A stretch of 64,000 nucleotides of DNA, taken from NCBI RefSeq assembly GCF_031157315.1, contig NZ_JAVIFU010000028.1, positions 1 through 64,000 on the forward strand. Reading direction: 5' to 3'. Below are positions 8,057-16,568 of the stretch, one piece after another. The stretch comes from Paenibacillus sp. LHD-38. Lineage in GTDB: Bacteria > Bacillota > Bacilli > Paenibacillales > Paenibacillaceae. The stretch's first letter is position 1. Every line of letters starts with the position of its first letter. The notes under the pieces were generated by a model. That model made no database searches, was not told where the DNA came from, and saw only the letters and a list, made by a program, of their open reading frames with translations. A program made the translations under genes and the position numbers.

Positions 8057-9572
8057 CTCAAACTTCGCAGCTTGAAATAGGCAGGTAAGCCTTGAGGTAA
8101 CTGGGCAAACCGGCGATCCATTGCTGTAGTTGACTTTTAATTAATTTTGAGAGTTTTTTGCTTGCCGCTGCCGTTACTTCATTGATCAAATCGAGCAGTT
8201 GCTGTAAAGCGACCACCCAATCCATGGTACCGACTTCATCGCAGAGCAAATAAAACAAACCACCAAGTGTTCGCTGATCCGTGCTTTGACGATGCTGCCA
8301 GGCAAGTAGAATATAACGAGAAAATGCAATGGTCGTATGGCTAACGAGCAAACCATAGGAGAGGCCTTGAAACTCCTTTTGCAAGCGTAACATAGATTTT
8401 GCGCACTTAAAGAAGACCTCAATGTCCCAGCGCATGGAGTAGATACGGATGACTTCCTCGACCGTTAAGGTCAAGTCAGTCGAGAGAATCGCCAACCATT
8501 CCTTCTTCTTCGAGCGATGCCGGATAAATACCACGAGAACTGGAATTCCTGGGACCAACTCTGTTCGAATGGCACGAAGGATATCAGACCGCTTTCCTTC
8601 AACTTTTGGAGCCGCTAGATACAATCCCTTTAGATCTAGTCGATTACCATTTACCAGGTAGCGCTTGTTGTCATTTTTAATCATACCGATGACATGAAGC
8701 CCTCGATCCAGAACTTCTTTAATGAGCGGTGCATGGGTGAACCAACTGTCCATTAAGGTATAAGATGCAGAGGCACCAGCAGCTATAGCACGGTCAATCA
8801 TAGACGCAATCACCTTTGGTGCTGAGAGTAGCGCTTCTTCTCGACGTTTATAGCCAATGGTACGCTTATCGATGCCATCTGAGGTGCCATTAATTTGCGA
8901 CTTCGTTGAGCTAAGTAAAGCGAAATCCATGGGAATAAACGAATGGCTGTCGGACCAGCCCATCGTCAGCATACGGAAGCCTTTGTAGTAGGCACCGGTA
9001 GCGTGATCTTTGAATCTTGCGAGCAATTCTACCGCTTTGCTGCGGTTACGATCAAACATCGAATCATCGAAAATGAATGCAGTCACGCGTTTGTCGGAAG
9101 TAAGTGTCTCGACTTTCTGAATGGTCGCAGCACTCAACGATAGGAGGAACTGCCGCCAAGCAAATTTCGTATGATTCAAAAACCGGTAAACGGCATCCTT
9201 GCCTGGAAACGACTCAGCTTTCTCACTTTCAAGCAGGCGAAACCAATTCTTCTGATGAAATAAAAGCACGAAAACAAGCTGAAAAAGATAGGCTGCGGGA
9301 TACCCGAATTTCTTGTTGATTTTCGCATCTTTTAAATGCTTAATCACTTGGAGTTCTTTAAATGCGGGTTTAATTTCTTTTGGTAGTTGATTGCACGGCT
9401 CTTTTTGCTCTATCATATAGAGGACACCTCTTCTGTGTGGTAGTGGATTGCTCGACACAATCACTATACCAAACGGAAGCGGTGTTTTCTATTTTGCAAG
9501 GGATTAATTATAATACCGATTCAGCCATATTCAACAAGGGTTTAAGACCAATTTTGAACTGCGAAGTTTGAG
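8057..9572 (-). mobile_element. Complete IS4-family insertion sequence
   Basis: The element is bounded by imperfect inverted repeats: CTCAAACTTCGCAG at 8057-8070 and its complement ending at 9572 (CTGCGAAGTTTGAG). It carries one transposase gene whose stop codon lies inside one inverted repeat. The bases outside the ends (TTTTACAAA on the left, TTCATAAAAT on the right) are not a direct repeat, so no target duplication is visible. This suggests recombination or an adjacent deletion after insertion. Its right end interrupts a histidine kinase gene. Confidence 0.85.
8058..9416 (-). CDS. IS4-family DDE transposase
   Basis: About 452 residues, full length for the family. The start at 9416 (MIEQKEP) has GAGGTG upstream, although the frame is open 16 codons further. 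DDE signature blocks are visible: FIFDDSMFDRNRSK (first Asp), TLMDSWFTHAPLI (second Asp), and YSMRWDIEVFFKCAK, which fits the IS4 YREK motif Y-(2)-R-(3)-E-(6)-K. It looks intact and could be active. A diverged relative supplies the fragment at 1-117. Confidence 0.9.
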   Translation of the reverse strand: MIEQKEPCNQLPKEIKPAFKELQVIKHLKDAKINKKFGYPAAYLFQLVFVLLFHQKNWFRLLESEKAESFPGKDAVYRFLNHTKFAWRQFLLSLSAATIQKVETLTSDKRVTAFIFDDSMFDRNRSKAVELLARFKDHATGAYYKGFRMLTMGWSDSHSFIPMDFALLSSTKSQINGTSDGIDKRTIGYKRREEALLSAPKVIASMIDRAIAAGASASYTLMDSWFTHAPLIKEVLDRGLHVIGMIKNDNKRYLVNGNRLDLKGLYLAAPKVEGKRSDILRAIRTELVPGIPVLVVFIRHRSKKKEWLAILSTDLTLTVEEVIRIYSMRWDIEVFFKCAKSMLRLQKEFQGLSYGLLVSHTTIAFSRYILLAWQHRQSTDQRTLGGLFYLLCDEVGTMDWVVALQQLLDLINEVTAAASKKLSKLIKSQLQQWIAGLPSYLKAYLPISSCEV

Positions 9573-10513
9573 TTCATAAAATAAATAATGATAATGCAGG
9601 TGATTACAATCATTAATACAATAACAATCATACTAAGCGTGATTTGACTTGTTTCAGAGTTTATATATGAATAGGGCATCAAAGATATAAGATACCAGCC
9701 AATTTGCTCATTATAAATATATGAAATTTGCTGGTCAGCATTATTTACCAGTCCAGAAAAGGAAGAGCGATTGTTTTTCTGCTGCTCCTTAATCATATAA
9801 AAAAGCGTAGGATCGGAGTATCGTTCACCTAACGTAATCTCGTTATCACTTGATGAGAATACCGTCCCGTCTCGACCCATAATAATGAGCTTCGACCCTG
9901 TCCCTAGATCAACACTTGATAGTATATTTTTTGAGAATAAGTCTGTGCTGACGTACACGAAAGCATATCCGATCTGCTCTGAGCTATCATGCTCTGCATG
10001 TATCTTTCTTCCTACTGCGATCGTGTCGTATGATCTGGTCGTTCTCACATAAGTAAGTCCGTCATATGGCGCATTTTTATTTACATCAGATATTGTCTTT
10101 TCCAGATATTCATTGCTGATTGTTTCATATCCAAGCTCGTAGAATGGATCGTGATTCGTATCATAAATGCTAACGGTTACAACATGCGACGGAAATATCG
10201 TTCGAAATATAGCATCCATAGCAGATTCTTTGGATGTTTCGGTAACTACTTGTTGTGAACGCTCGTTAGATAAGTTTGCTTGTACGAATTCATTCGTAGA
10301 AATCGATCCGTTAAGAAATTGATAATTTTGAAGCTCTGTAAGCATATTTTTATTAACCAAAGTTATCGCTTGAAAGGTAGATGCACTAAGCTTATCGCTA
10401 ATCGAATCCGAATATAACTTGTATGCATTGTATCCGAGAAAAAGTATAGGAATAACCGATACGATTAAAAATGTTCCAACTAATCGATGCTGAATCTTAA
10501 ATTTACGCAGCAA
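9542..10513 (-). pseudogene. Sensor histidine kinase truncated by the IS
   Basis: The frame encodes a YesM-type N-terminus: a first membrane helix (about 12-33: GTFLIVSVIPILFLG), an extracellular Cache-like sensor region, and a second membrane helix (about 290-315: MIVIVLMIVITCIIII). The expected HAMP, dimerisation/His and ATPase domains are absent. The last ten residues (NFAVQNWS) are read from the IS end. No C-terminal half is found on the far side of the IS, so sequence was deleted as well as interrupted. It follows the AraC regulator gene by eight bases and was probably co-transcribed with it. Signalling output must be lost. Confidence 0.8.
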
Positions 10514-10521
10514 ATAACAAT

Positions 10522-11415
10522 CTAGCCATCCTCATTCCTATGAGAGCGAACAAATTTGGGTCGAAATGCACTCGGCGGCATGCCTGTCCACCTACGGAAT
10601 TGTCTAGAGAAATGGCTTGCAGACTGAAATCCAAGCTGTTCAGCTAATTCCTCCATCGAATAGGTCGAATGCACAAGCAAATGCTTCGCCTGATTAAGAA
10701 CAATTTTACTCATATACTGTCGCGGCGATTGCCCATAAACCTTGGTAAATATATGCGTGCAACGTCCGCGACTGATCCCTAATGAGGCTGCAATTTCAGC
10801 TATTCTTCCATTATTTCCATTCCGTAGTTTTTCTTCAATCGCATGGGCTAGCTCAGTTTCAAATACGGAGGCGTTCTGCATATTGTCATCACTCATCGGA
10901 ATCGGACTAGGAGCTTCTTCGCTATACTTTATAAATTCACTAATGATTCCTAAGGTGTGAGATTGGATAATAAGGCGATTCAACGCTTTGTCGCCATCAA
11001 CGGTATCTATGCGATTATTGTGCAAAATCGCATTTTCAATAGCGCCAAAATGTGTCGGTAACGATAGCCCAGCAGCCTCTTCTTCCTTAATGATCACGTA
11101 ATCGGCCTTGCATAACCGTTCACGTATGATTGGATCATCCAGATCGAAATGCAAATTAAAGAAACTATAATCGGAAGTTGGGCCATTCTCAGATGCATGT
11201 GATATACCGGACTTTATTAACAGCCAACTCCCACTACTAAACGTAAAAACATGATCGCCTATCGTTTGCCTTATTTCCCCATGTTTACAATGCAATAGTT
11301 CAAAAAGATAATGATGATGTCTAGGAAAAGACCAATTAGGATGAAAATTCCCCACATGACAGCCAATAATCTGCAGCGTACTCGTTAGGTTAGGGAGTGA
11401 ATAATTAATATCCAT
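10522..11415 (-). CDS. AraC-family transcriptional regulator with cupin sensor
   Basis: 297 residues. The N-terminal half (about 20-150) has an AraC-binding cupin pattern (SFPRHHHYLFELLHCKHG, FSSGSWLLIKSG). The C-terminal 100 residues hold two helix-turn-helix motifs (EIAASLGISRGRCTHIFTK and a SMEELAEQLGFQSASHFSR segment, ending MPPSAFRPKF). It is transcribed away from the GH35 beta-galactosidase at 11590 across a 174-bp intergenic region and probably senses a sugar and activates that gene (inference). Its downstream partner, a sensor kinase, is broken by an IS. Confidence 0.85.
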   Translation of the reverse strand: MDINYSLPNLTSTLQIIGCHVGNFHPNWSFPRHHHYLFELLHCKHGEIRQTIGDHVFTFSSGSWLLIKSGISHASENGPTSDYSFFNLHFDLDDPIIRERLCKADYVIIKEEEAAGLSLPTHFGAIENAILHNNRIDTVDGDKALNRLIIQSHTLGIISEFIKYSEEAPSPIPMSDDNMQNASVFETELAHAIEEKLRNGNNGRIAEIAASLGISRGRCTHIFTKVYGQSPRQYMSKIVLNQAKHLLVHSTYSMEELAEQLGFQSASHFSRQFRRWTGMPPSAFRPKFVRSHRNEDG

Positions 11416-11589
11416 TTTACATGGACCTCCTATAGTTCAATATTCTAAAAATATATTCTAGCGTAACGCTATTTCAAACAAAAGGTCAAATTTTATCTTC
11501 TTTTGTCCATTCGTTTGAATATTCTTTCCGCTTAAAATGGTAAGTATCACGATTAGCGCACAACCACATAGAATTGGAGGGCACTTTAG

Positions 11590-13347
11590 ATGACTGTATT
11601 ATCTGTACAAAATGATCATTTTTATTTCGATAACAAGCCTATTCGCTTGCTTTCCGGAGCGATCCATTACTTTAGAGTCGTGCCCGAATATTGGCAGGAT
11701 CGTTTGTTAAAGCTGAAGGCATGTGGCTTTAATACGGTAGAAACCTACATTCCATGGAATTTCCATGAACCTGCACCTGGTAAATTTAACTTTGGAGGTA
11801 TGGCAGACGTTGAAGGGTTTATTCGATTAGCAGGCGAACTAGGTCTGCATGTCATCGTGCGCCCGAGCCCGTACATTTGTGCAGAATGGGAATTCGGAGG
11901 TTTACCTGCATGGCTACTTGCAGATCGAGAGATACAGCTTCGCTGTATGAACCGCCCATATCTTGATAAAGTAGATGCATACTACGATGAACTATTGCCT
12001 AGACTGAAGCCTCTGCTTTCCACAAATGGCGGCCCTATTATTGCCATGCAAATAGAGAATGAATATGGAAGCTATGGCAACGATACAGAATATCTTCAAT
12101 ATTTGGAACGAGCTATGATAAGTCGTGGCATTGACGTGCTATTATTCACTTCTGATGGACCAGAGAATCATATGCTTCAAGGAGGTATGGTTCCAAACGT
12201 ATTAGAAACTGCAAACTTCGGTTCAAGAGCAGAAGAAGCTTTCGAAATGCTTCGTCGTTATCAACCGCGAGGCCCGCTGATGTGTATGGAATACTGGAAT
12301 GGCTGGTTTGATCACTGGGGTGAAGAACATCATGTTCGTAACGGTGAGGAAGTTGCTCAAGTGTTTGAGGATATGCTTTCTCTAGGCGCCTCTGTGAACT
12401 TCTATATGTTCCATGGCGGCACCAATTTCGGTTTCACCAGCGGCGCGAATGGCTTGGAACGAGATCACTACGAGCCTACGGTTACAAGCTATGATTATAA
12501 CGCACCATTGAATGAAGCAGGCGATTCTACTGAGAAATATTTTGCGATACGCGATATTATAGCTAAATATACAGATCTACCTGAGATGGAAGTTCCTAAA
12601 GCTTTGCCTAAGCAAGCCTATGGAACTGTGCTTGCAACTTGCGATGCAGTATTGTTTGATCAGTTACACCAATTGTCAGAGCCAATACATTCTGTCACTC
12701 CAGAACCGATGGAACGTTACGGACAGAACAATGGATTTATCGTGTATGAAACATTTATATCCGGACCACGTGAAAAAAAGGAACTAATTATTCAAGATTG
12801 CCATGACCGAGCACTGGTTTACTTGGACGATGAGTTTAAAGGGATCATCGAAAGATGGGATTCCAGTAAAAAAGTTCATTTTGAAGTACCAAATGGTGGC
12901 GCGCGTCTAAGAATTCTCGTTGAAAATATGGGACGCATCAACTACGGACCATTTCTAGCTGATCGTAAAGGGATTACCGAAGGAGTTCGCCACGGCAATC
13001 AATTCCTATATGGATGGACCATTTGGACATTGCCACTTGATAACTTGAAACCTTTATCCTTTGCAGCTATAGAGAAAGAAACCACAAATGGCCCAGCATT
13101 TTATCGTGCAGAATTAAACATTGAACATGCACCGGCAGATACGTTCTTGAAATTGGAAGGATGGTCTAAAGGGGTCGTTTACGTCAACGGATTCAATTTG
13201 GGAAGATATTGGAAAGCTGGCCCTCAGCAGACGCTTTACATTCCCGCACCGCTTCTACGTCAAGGCAGCAATGAAATCATTGTATTTGATATTGACGGAA
13301 CAGAAAGCTTAGAATTACAGTTTGTAGACCAACCTCAATTAGGATAA
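11590..13347 (+). CDS. GH35 beta-galactosidase
   Basis: 585 residues, the usual length of the compact bacterial GH35 beta-galactosidases, which release terminal beta-linked galactose from oligosaccharides. The TIM barrel shows LLSGAIHYFRV, YIPWNFHEP and RPSPYICAEWEFGG. The acid/base is E158 in QIENEYG and the nucleophile E234 in CMEYWNGWFDHWG. The C-terminal part carries jelly-roll domains ending with VYVNGFNLGRYW. There is no signal peptide, so the enzyme is cytoplasmic and acts on imported oligosaccharides. GGAGGG lies ten bases before the ATG. Divergent from an AraC regulator, which probably controls it. Confidence 0.92.
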   Translation: MTVLSVQNDHFYFDNKPIRLLSGAIHYFRVVPEYWQDRLLKLKACGFNTVETYIPWNFHEPAPGKFNFGGMADVEGFIRLAGELGLHVIVRPSPYICAEWEFGGLPAWLLADREIQLRCMNRPYLDKVDAYYDELLPRLKPLLSTNGGPIIAMQIENEYGSYGNDTEYLQYLERAMISRGIDVLLFTSDGPENHMLQGGMVPNVLETANFGSRAEEAFEMLRRYQPRGPLMCMEYWNGWFDHWGEEHHVRNGEEVAQVFEDMLSLGASVNFYMFHGGTNFGFTSGANGLERDHYEPTVTSYDYNAPLNEAGDSTEKYFAIRDIIAKYTDLPEMEVPKALPKQAYGTVLATCDAVLFDQLHQLSEPIHSVTPEPMERYGQNNGFIVYETFISGPREKKELIIQDCHDRALVYLDDEFKGIIERWDSSKKVHFEVPNGGARLRILVENMGRINYGPFLADRKGITEGVRHGNQFLYGWTIWTLPLDNLKPLSFAAIEKETTNGPAFYRAELNIEHAPADTFLKLEGWSKGVVYVNGFNLGRYWKAGPQQTLYIPAPLLRQGSNEIIVFDIDGTESLELQFVDQPQLG

Positions 13348-13401
13348 TATTAAAAATCGACAACCTCGAAACTTTTCAACTATAACTTGTGTTTCATCAT
13401 T

Positions 13402-13451
13402 GAAGAAGGAACGATGACTGCATCACCATATGTAGCAATCGTTCCTTCTTC
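13402..13451. terminator. Stem-loop after the GH35 gene
   Basis: A perfect 14-bp inverted repeat, GAAGAAGGAACGAT / ATCGTTCCTTCTTC, separated by 22 bases. The flank has no strong T-run on the plus strand, so it may act as a terminator or simply as an mRNA 3'-end stabiliser for the beta-galactosidase transcript. Confidence 0.55.
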
Positions 13452-13758
13452 TCTCCAACATCTCCTAAACAAATTTTTCAAACCTATTTCACACCAACTC
13501 CCAATTCAGCATCAAGAAATCCCTAGACAAAAAACCTTGCTGCGCAAGGCTTTCCAGTCGCACACTATATTCTTTTCAAGCACACCGCACACTCCACATG
13601 TATCGAGTAAGTAACTGGGTTAGCTTTATCTATTCCCACTTTTAGTCAGAACATAAGGGATAAACTTGAAATAGACAAAATGTCTGAGATCTCCATGAAA
13701 AGAAGCCCTATCTCTTTAGTTGTCTACGAGATGACTATTTTTATGCCCCATAAAAGGT
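13452..13758. other. Intergenic stretch without a recognisable gene
   Basis: About 300 AT-leaning bases between the GH35 stem-loop and the tmRNA terminator. Short open frames here have no ribosome binding sites and resemble no family. I see nothing functional in it. Confidence 0.5.
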
Positions 13759-13785
13759 AAAAACCCGCTCACTGAGCGGGTTTTT
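13759..13785 (-). terminator. Terminator of the tmRNA gene
   Basis: AAAAACCCGCTC-actGAGCGGGTTTTT is a perfect GC-rich stem with a T-run on the minus strand, directly after the 3' end of the ssrA sequence. Confidence 0.85.
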
Positions 13786-13952
13786 GGTATGGAGGCGAGG
13801 GGATTTGAACCCCTGCCCGAAAATCACGCCACACAGGCTCCTACGGGTGTAGTCATATTTTTGATGTCACCCTTGCATCGACCCGTGGTTTAATTACATT
13901 GACAGCGCATGGAGTCTTTAAGGTCAGGCGTTACTATATAGGTTGAACTAAA
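13786..13952 (-). ncRNA. ssrA: 3' part of tmRNA (ssrA), 5' half missing
   Basis: On the minus strand this stretch carries the conserved tmRNA 3' tRNA-like domain: GACTACACCCGTAG (in B. subtilis GGCTACGCTCGTAG), the GTGTGGCG region, a T-arm AGGGG-TTCAAAT-CCCCT, the 3' acceptor strand CGCCTCCA and a nearby ACCA. It is followed by a canonical terminator. tmRNA rescues stalled ribosomes and is normally about 350-360 nt. Here only about 165 nt remain before an IS630-type remnant begins at 13953, and neither the tag reading frame nor the 5' acceptor strand is found on the far side. It is either a disrupted ssrA or a duplicated 3' end left by island integration, for which ssrA is a common site. Confidence 0.8.
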
Positions 13953-14560
13953 GAATCGCTTGATTAGAACCTAACACAAAGACGATCGATGATCGACCAC
14001 GGAGATTTCATGATTTCGTCCATAAACTGCTGAACATTGTTGCGAATTTCAGCAACTGTGTGATAGAACACATTGTTAATCACATCGGACTTCAGCCATT
14101 TCCATAGGCCTTCAACAAGGTTGAGTTGTGGGCTGTAAGGAGGTAGGAAAACCAGTTCGAGTCGGCCTTTCATCTCTTTCAAAAACGACTGCAACAGCTT
14201 GGCATGGTGAATTCGCGCGTTATCTAACACGATGACGATTTTGCCGTTTGGATAGTGAGCGATCACCTTTTGAAGAAAGCTCAAAAAGGTCTCCGCTGTA
14301 TACTGCTCATCTTCCTGCCAAACAATCTTGCCGGTGGAGTAGTCAACCGTCGCCAGCAGTTTGACACCGCGATGTTTGCCCGTAGTACGGATGATTCGCT
14401 GCTTGCCGCGCAGAAACCATCGTTTTTTAGACTATAATTACAACAGACTGCCGCATAAAGATCGGCAGCTGTGAGCGTTATCGAAAATTGCATAATGGTT
14501 TTAAAATAAGGAGAGAATGATATTATCATTCTTATCGGAATGCAGGAGCGGTTCTAATTA
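13953..14560 (-). mobile_element. IS630-type insertion sequence remnant
   Basis: Bounded by a short inverted repeat, ATTAGAACC at 13953-13961 and GGTTCTAAT at 14552-14560, around an N-terminally deleted transposase. The 5' portion of the transposase gene is replaced by about 120 bases of non-coding sequence. The left end abuts the ssrA fragment. Confidence 0.6.
13964..14425 (-). pseudogene. IS630-family transposase, N-terminus missing
   Basis: The readable frame covers WFLRGKQRIIRTTGKHRG, the second DDE block KIVIVLDNARIHHAK (Asp), and FLPPYSPQLNLVEGLWKWLK (Glu), which are hallmarks of the DDE_3 superfamily IS630 transposases. The frame is interrupted by a stop just before the WFL segment and the first catalytic Asp region is gone. 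The whole C-terminal half is intact, but no complete enzyme can be made. Confidence 0.85.
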
Positions 14561-14574
14561 GAGGTTTTCAAACG

Positions 14575-14850
14575 GATTCCAGGTGGAGCAGCATCTGGGC
14601 CAACCGGAGCGATTACCGAGTCCAAAGGATACGTGGCTTTCGATCCTGTCACCCCGCTTGCCAAGAAATTAACGTTTTCGTATTGGTATTAGCTGCCGGA
14701 AAGCGATCAACGACAAGGGACAAATTACGTTCCCTTACCGGCCGGATGAAGCGATGCCTACCAAGATCAAACAATCCGTAAATGTTACCGTTAATGGCCA
14801 AACGATAACCATCGGCACGATTACCGCAACTCCGAGGTTTTTACGAAATC
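14575..14850 (+). pseudogene. Decayed coding fragment, possibly of an anti-sigma or surface protein
   Basis: Two plus-strand frames look protein-like: GYVAFDPVTPLAKKLTFSY ending in a stop, then GQITFPYRPDEAMP and QSVNVTVNGQTITIGTI. The composition resembles extracytoplasmic beta-sandwich domains of DUF4179/DUF5643-type proteins, but the match is from memory and weak. It has stop codons and no start. The remainder of the gap to 14980 shows no other feature. Confidence 0.3.
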
Positions 14851-14980
14851 CTCGTTATAATATCGCGGGGATACAGGATATATAATACTACAAACCTATC
14901 CCTTAATCATTGCTTCTCAATCTATCAACCCCATCAAAACTGATCTTCTCAAAAAACGGATTTATCGATCTCACGTCCCT

Positions 14981-16552
14981 CTACAATGACCGGAAATCGC
15001 TCGTACTTTTCCCCGTGTAATCTTTAAATTTTTTATAAAACCAGTCCAATTGTCGATATCCAACTTCTAAAGCAATTTCATAAACCTTTTTCTCTGTTGT
15101 TTCAAGCAGCTTTTTAGCCTGCTCCATTCTGATCCGCATCAAATAATCATTGAAAGAAATCCCTTCGTACGATTTAAAGATTCGTCCCAAGTATGCAGGG
15201 TTGATAAACATTTGTTCTGCAATGCTTTTTAAGCTCAAATTACTGCCGTATTCTTCATGAATGATCTTTTTCACTTGCTGCACCATCCTTAAAGGCGGTG
15301 AAGATGGAGATTTAGCAACATAATCCATGATGCTTAAGCATTTCTGTTCCGTATATTCAAATAGCTTCTCGATTGTTCTATATTCCATAATGCTGCGATA
15401 ATCTGTCATGCCTTCATGGAAAATATCTTCTTCCTCACGCGCTTTTTCCTGAAGAAATTGAAATAGATGCACGAATAATTCGATAATGAGCGACTGAATT
15501 CTTTCCTTCGGCGTATGCATGTCAATGAGTTCACTCATTTGATGCCATAGTAATGCGTGAACAACGGAACGATTACCTTGTTTGACGGCCTCCAATACCG
15601 ATTGCATCCAATGCGGCTCAATCCCTTCATATTTAACGTGTGTTCCCGTAAACTGCTCCGATAAAATGATGGACTCTGCACCGATTAGAAATTTTCGTTC
15701 CAGCATATGTTCAGCAGATCGGTACAATTCCACGATATCCAGCGTATTGGCTACGCTTGAAACCCCGATGCTCACCGCTAATTTGGCATATTGCGCAGTG
15801 AAATTACGGATGGATTGCGCCATCCCTACCATTTCAGACAGACTGAACGCTTCAGATTCTCCGAAAAGAACGATCCCGAACCGTTCAGGGCTTTCCTCGA
15901 ACACGTATCCTTTACTGCCAAGCACTTCCTCAATGACATTGCGGACTGCGAACCATCCCACGCGAATTTCCGACTCTGTCCAATAGGCGTCCGTAAGATC
16001 CGGAAATTCTACTTCGACCATCATGCAGCCGATTCGATCGTAGCGATCCATCTGTATATTTAAAAACTTGAATTGTTCTGTAACCCCATCGGGTCTTAAG
16101 TAGCCTCTTACCCAATTCTTAAGCAACTGCTCCCGAATGGCCGGAATACCTAGATGCAGCTGTTTTTCACGTAGATGTTCATTCTTTTGTTCATGTTGGA
16201 CATTCATGAGTACTCGCATGAGATCTTGCTTAATGACGGGTTTCAATAAATATTCCTTCACGCCGAGCCTAACGCATGCCTTGGCATACTCGAATTCCTC
16301 ATAACCGCTCAAGACAATGACTGGAACATTAGAGATTTCGCGAATAGCGTGAATCAGTTCCAAACCGTTTAATCCCGGCATACGAATGTCCGTAATTACG
16401 AGTGAATAGTGGGCATGCGCGAGCATTTCTAGAGCCTGATTACCATTATTCGCTTCGCCGGCAATCGCAAATCCGTACGTTTCCCATTCCACCAAATGTC
16501 TCATCGCATTCAAAGCGCCCGGCTCATCGTCGACTAGCAGCACATTCAACAT
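14981..16552 (-). CDS. YesN-type response regulator with AraC output domain
   Basis: About 523 residues from ATG at 16552 (AGGAGG nine bases upstream). The N-terminal receiver has the acidic pair in LLVDDEP, the phospho-acceptor Asp55 in VITDIRMP, and Lys104 in YLLKP. A variable linker of about 290 residues follows. The C-terminus is an AraC helix-turn-helix pair (LSLKSIAEQMFINPAYLGRIF and VYEIALEVGYRQLDWFYKKF). It is the partner of the YesM-like kinase encoded 16 bases upstream, and the pair probably activates the adjacent sugar ABC transporter operon. Confidence 0.9.
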   Translation of the reverse strand: MLNVLLVDDEPGALNAMRHLVEWETYGFAIAGEANNGNQALEMLAHAHYSLVITDIRMPGLNGLELIHAIREISNVPVIVLSGYEEFEYAKACVRLGVKEYLLKPVIKQDLMRVLMNVQHEQKNEHLREKQLHLGIPAIREQLLKNWVRGYLRPDGVTEQFKFLNIQMDRYDRIGCMMVEVEFPDLTDAYWTESEIRVGWFAVRNVIEEVLGSKGYVFEESPERFGIVLFGESEAFSLSEMVGMAQSIRNFTAQYAKLAVSIGVSSVANTLDIVELYRSAEHMLERKFLIGAESIILSEQFTGTHVKYEGIEPHWMQSVLEAVKQGNRSVVHALLWHQMSELIDMHTPKERIQSLIIELFVHLFQFLQEKAREEEDIFHEGMTDYRSIMEYRTIEKLFEYTEQKCLSIMDYVAKSPSSPPLRMVQQVKKIIHEEYGSNLSLKSIAEQMFINPAYLGRIFKSYEGISFNDYLMRIRMEQAKKLLETTEKKVYEIALEVGYRQLDWFYKKFKDYTGKSTSDFRSL

Positions 16553-16568
16553 TAAGGGCAACCTCCTG

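Noticed and set aside
13786..13870. T-arm-like sequence that first looked like a tRNA gene
   Set aside because: There is no anticodon stem or D-arm; the upstream conserved stretch and terminator match the 3' domain of tmRNA instead.
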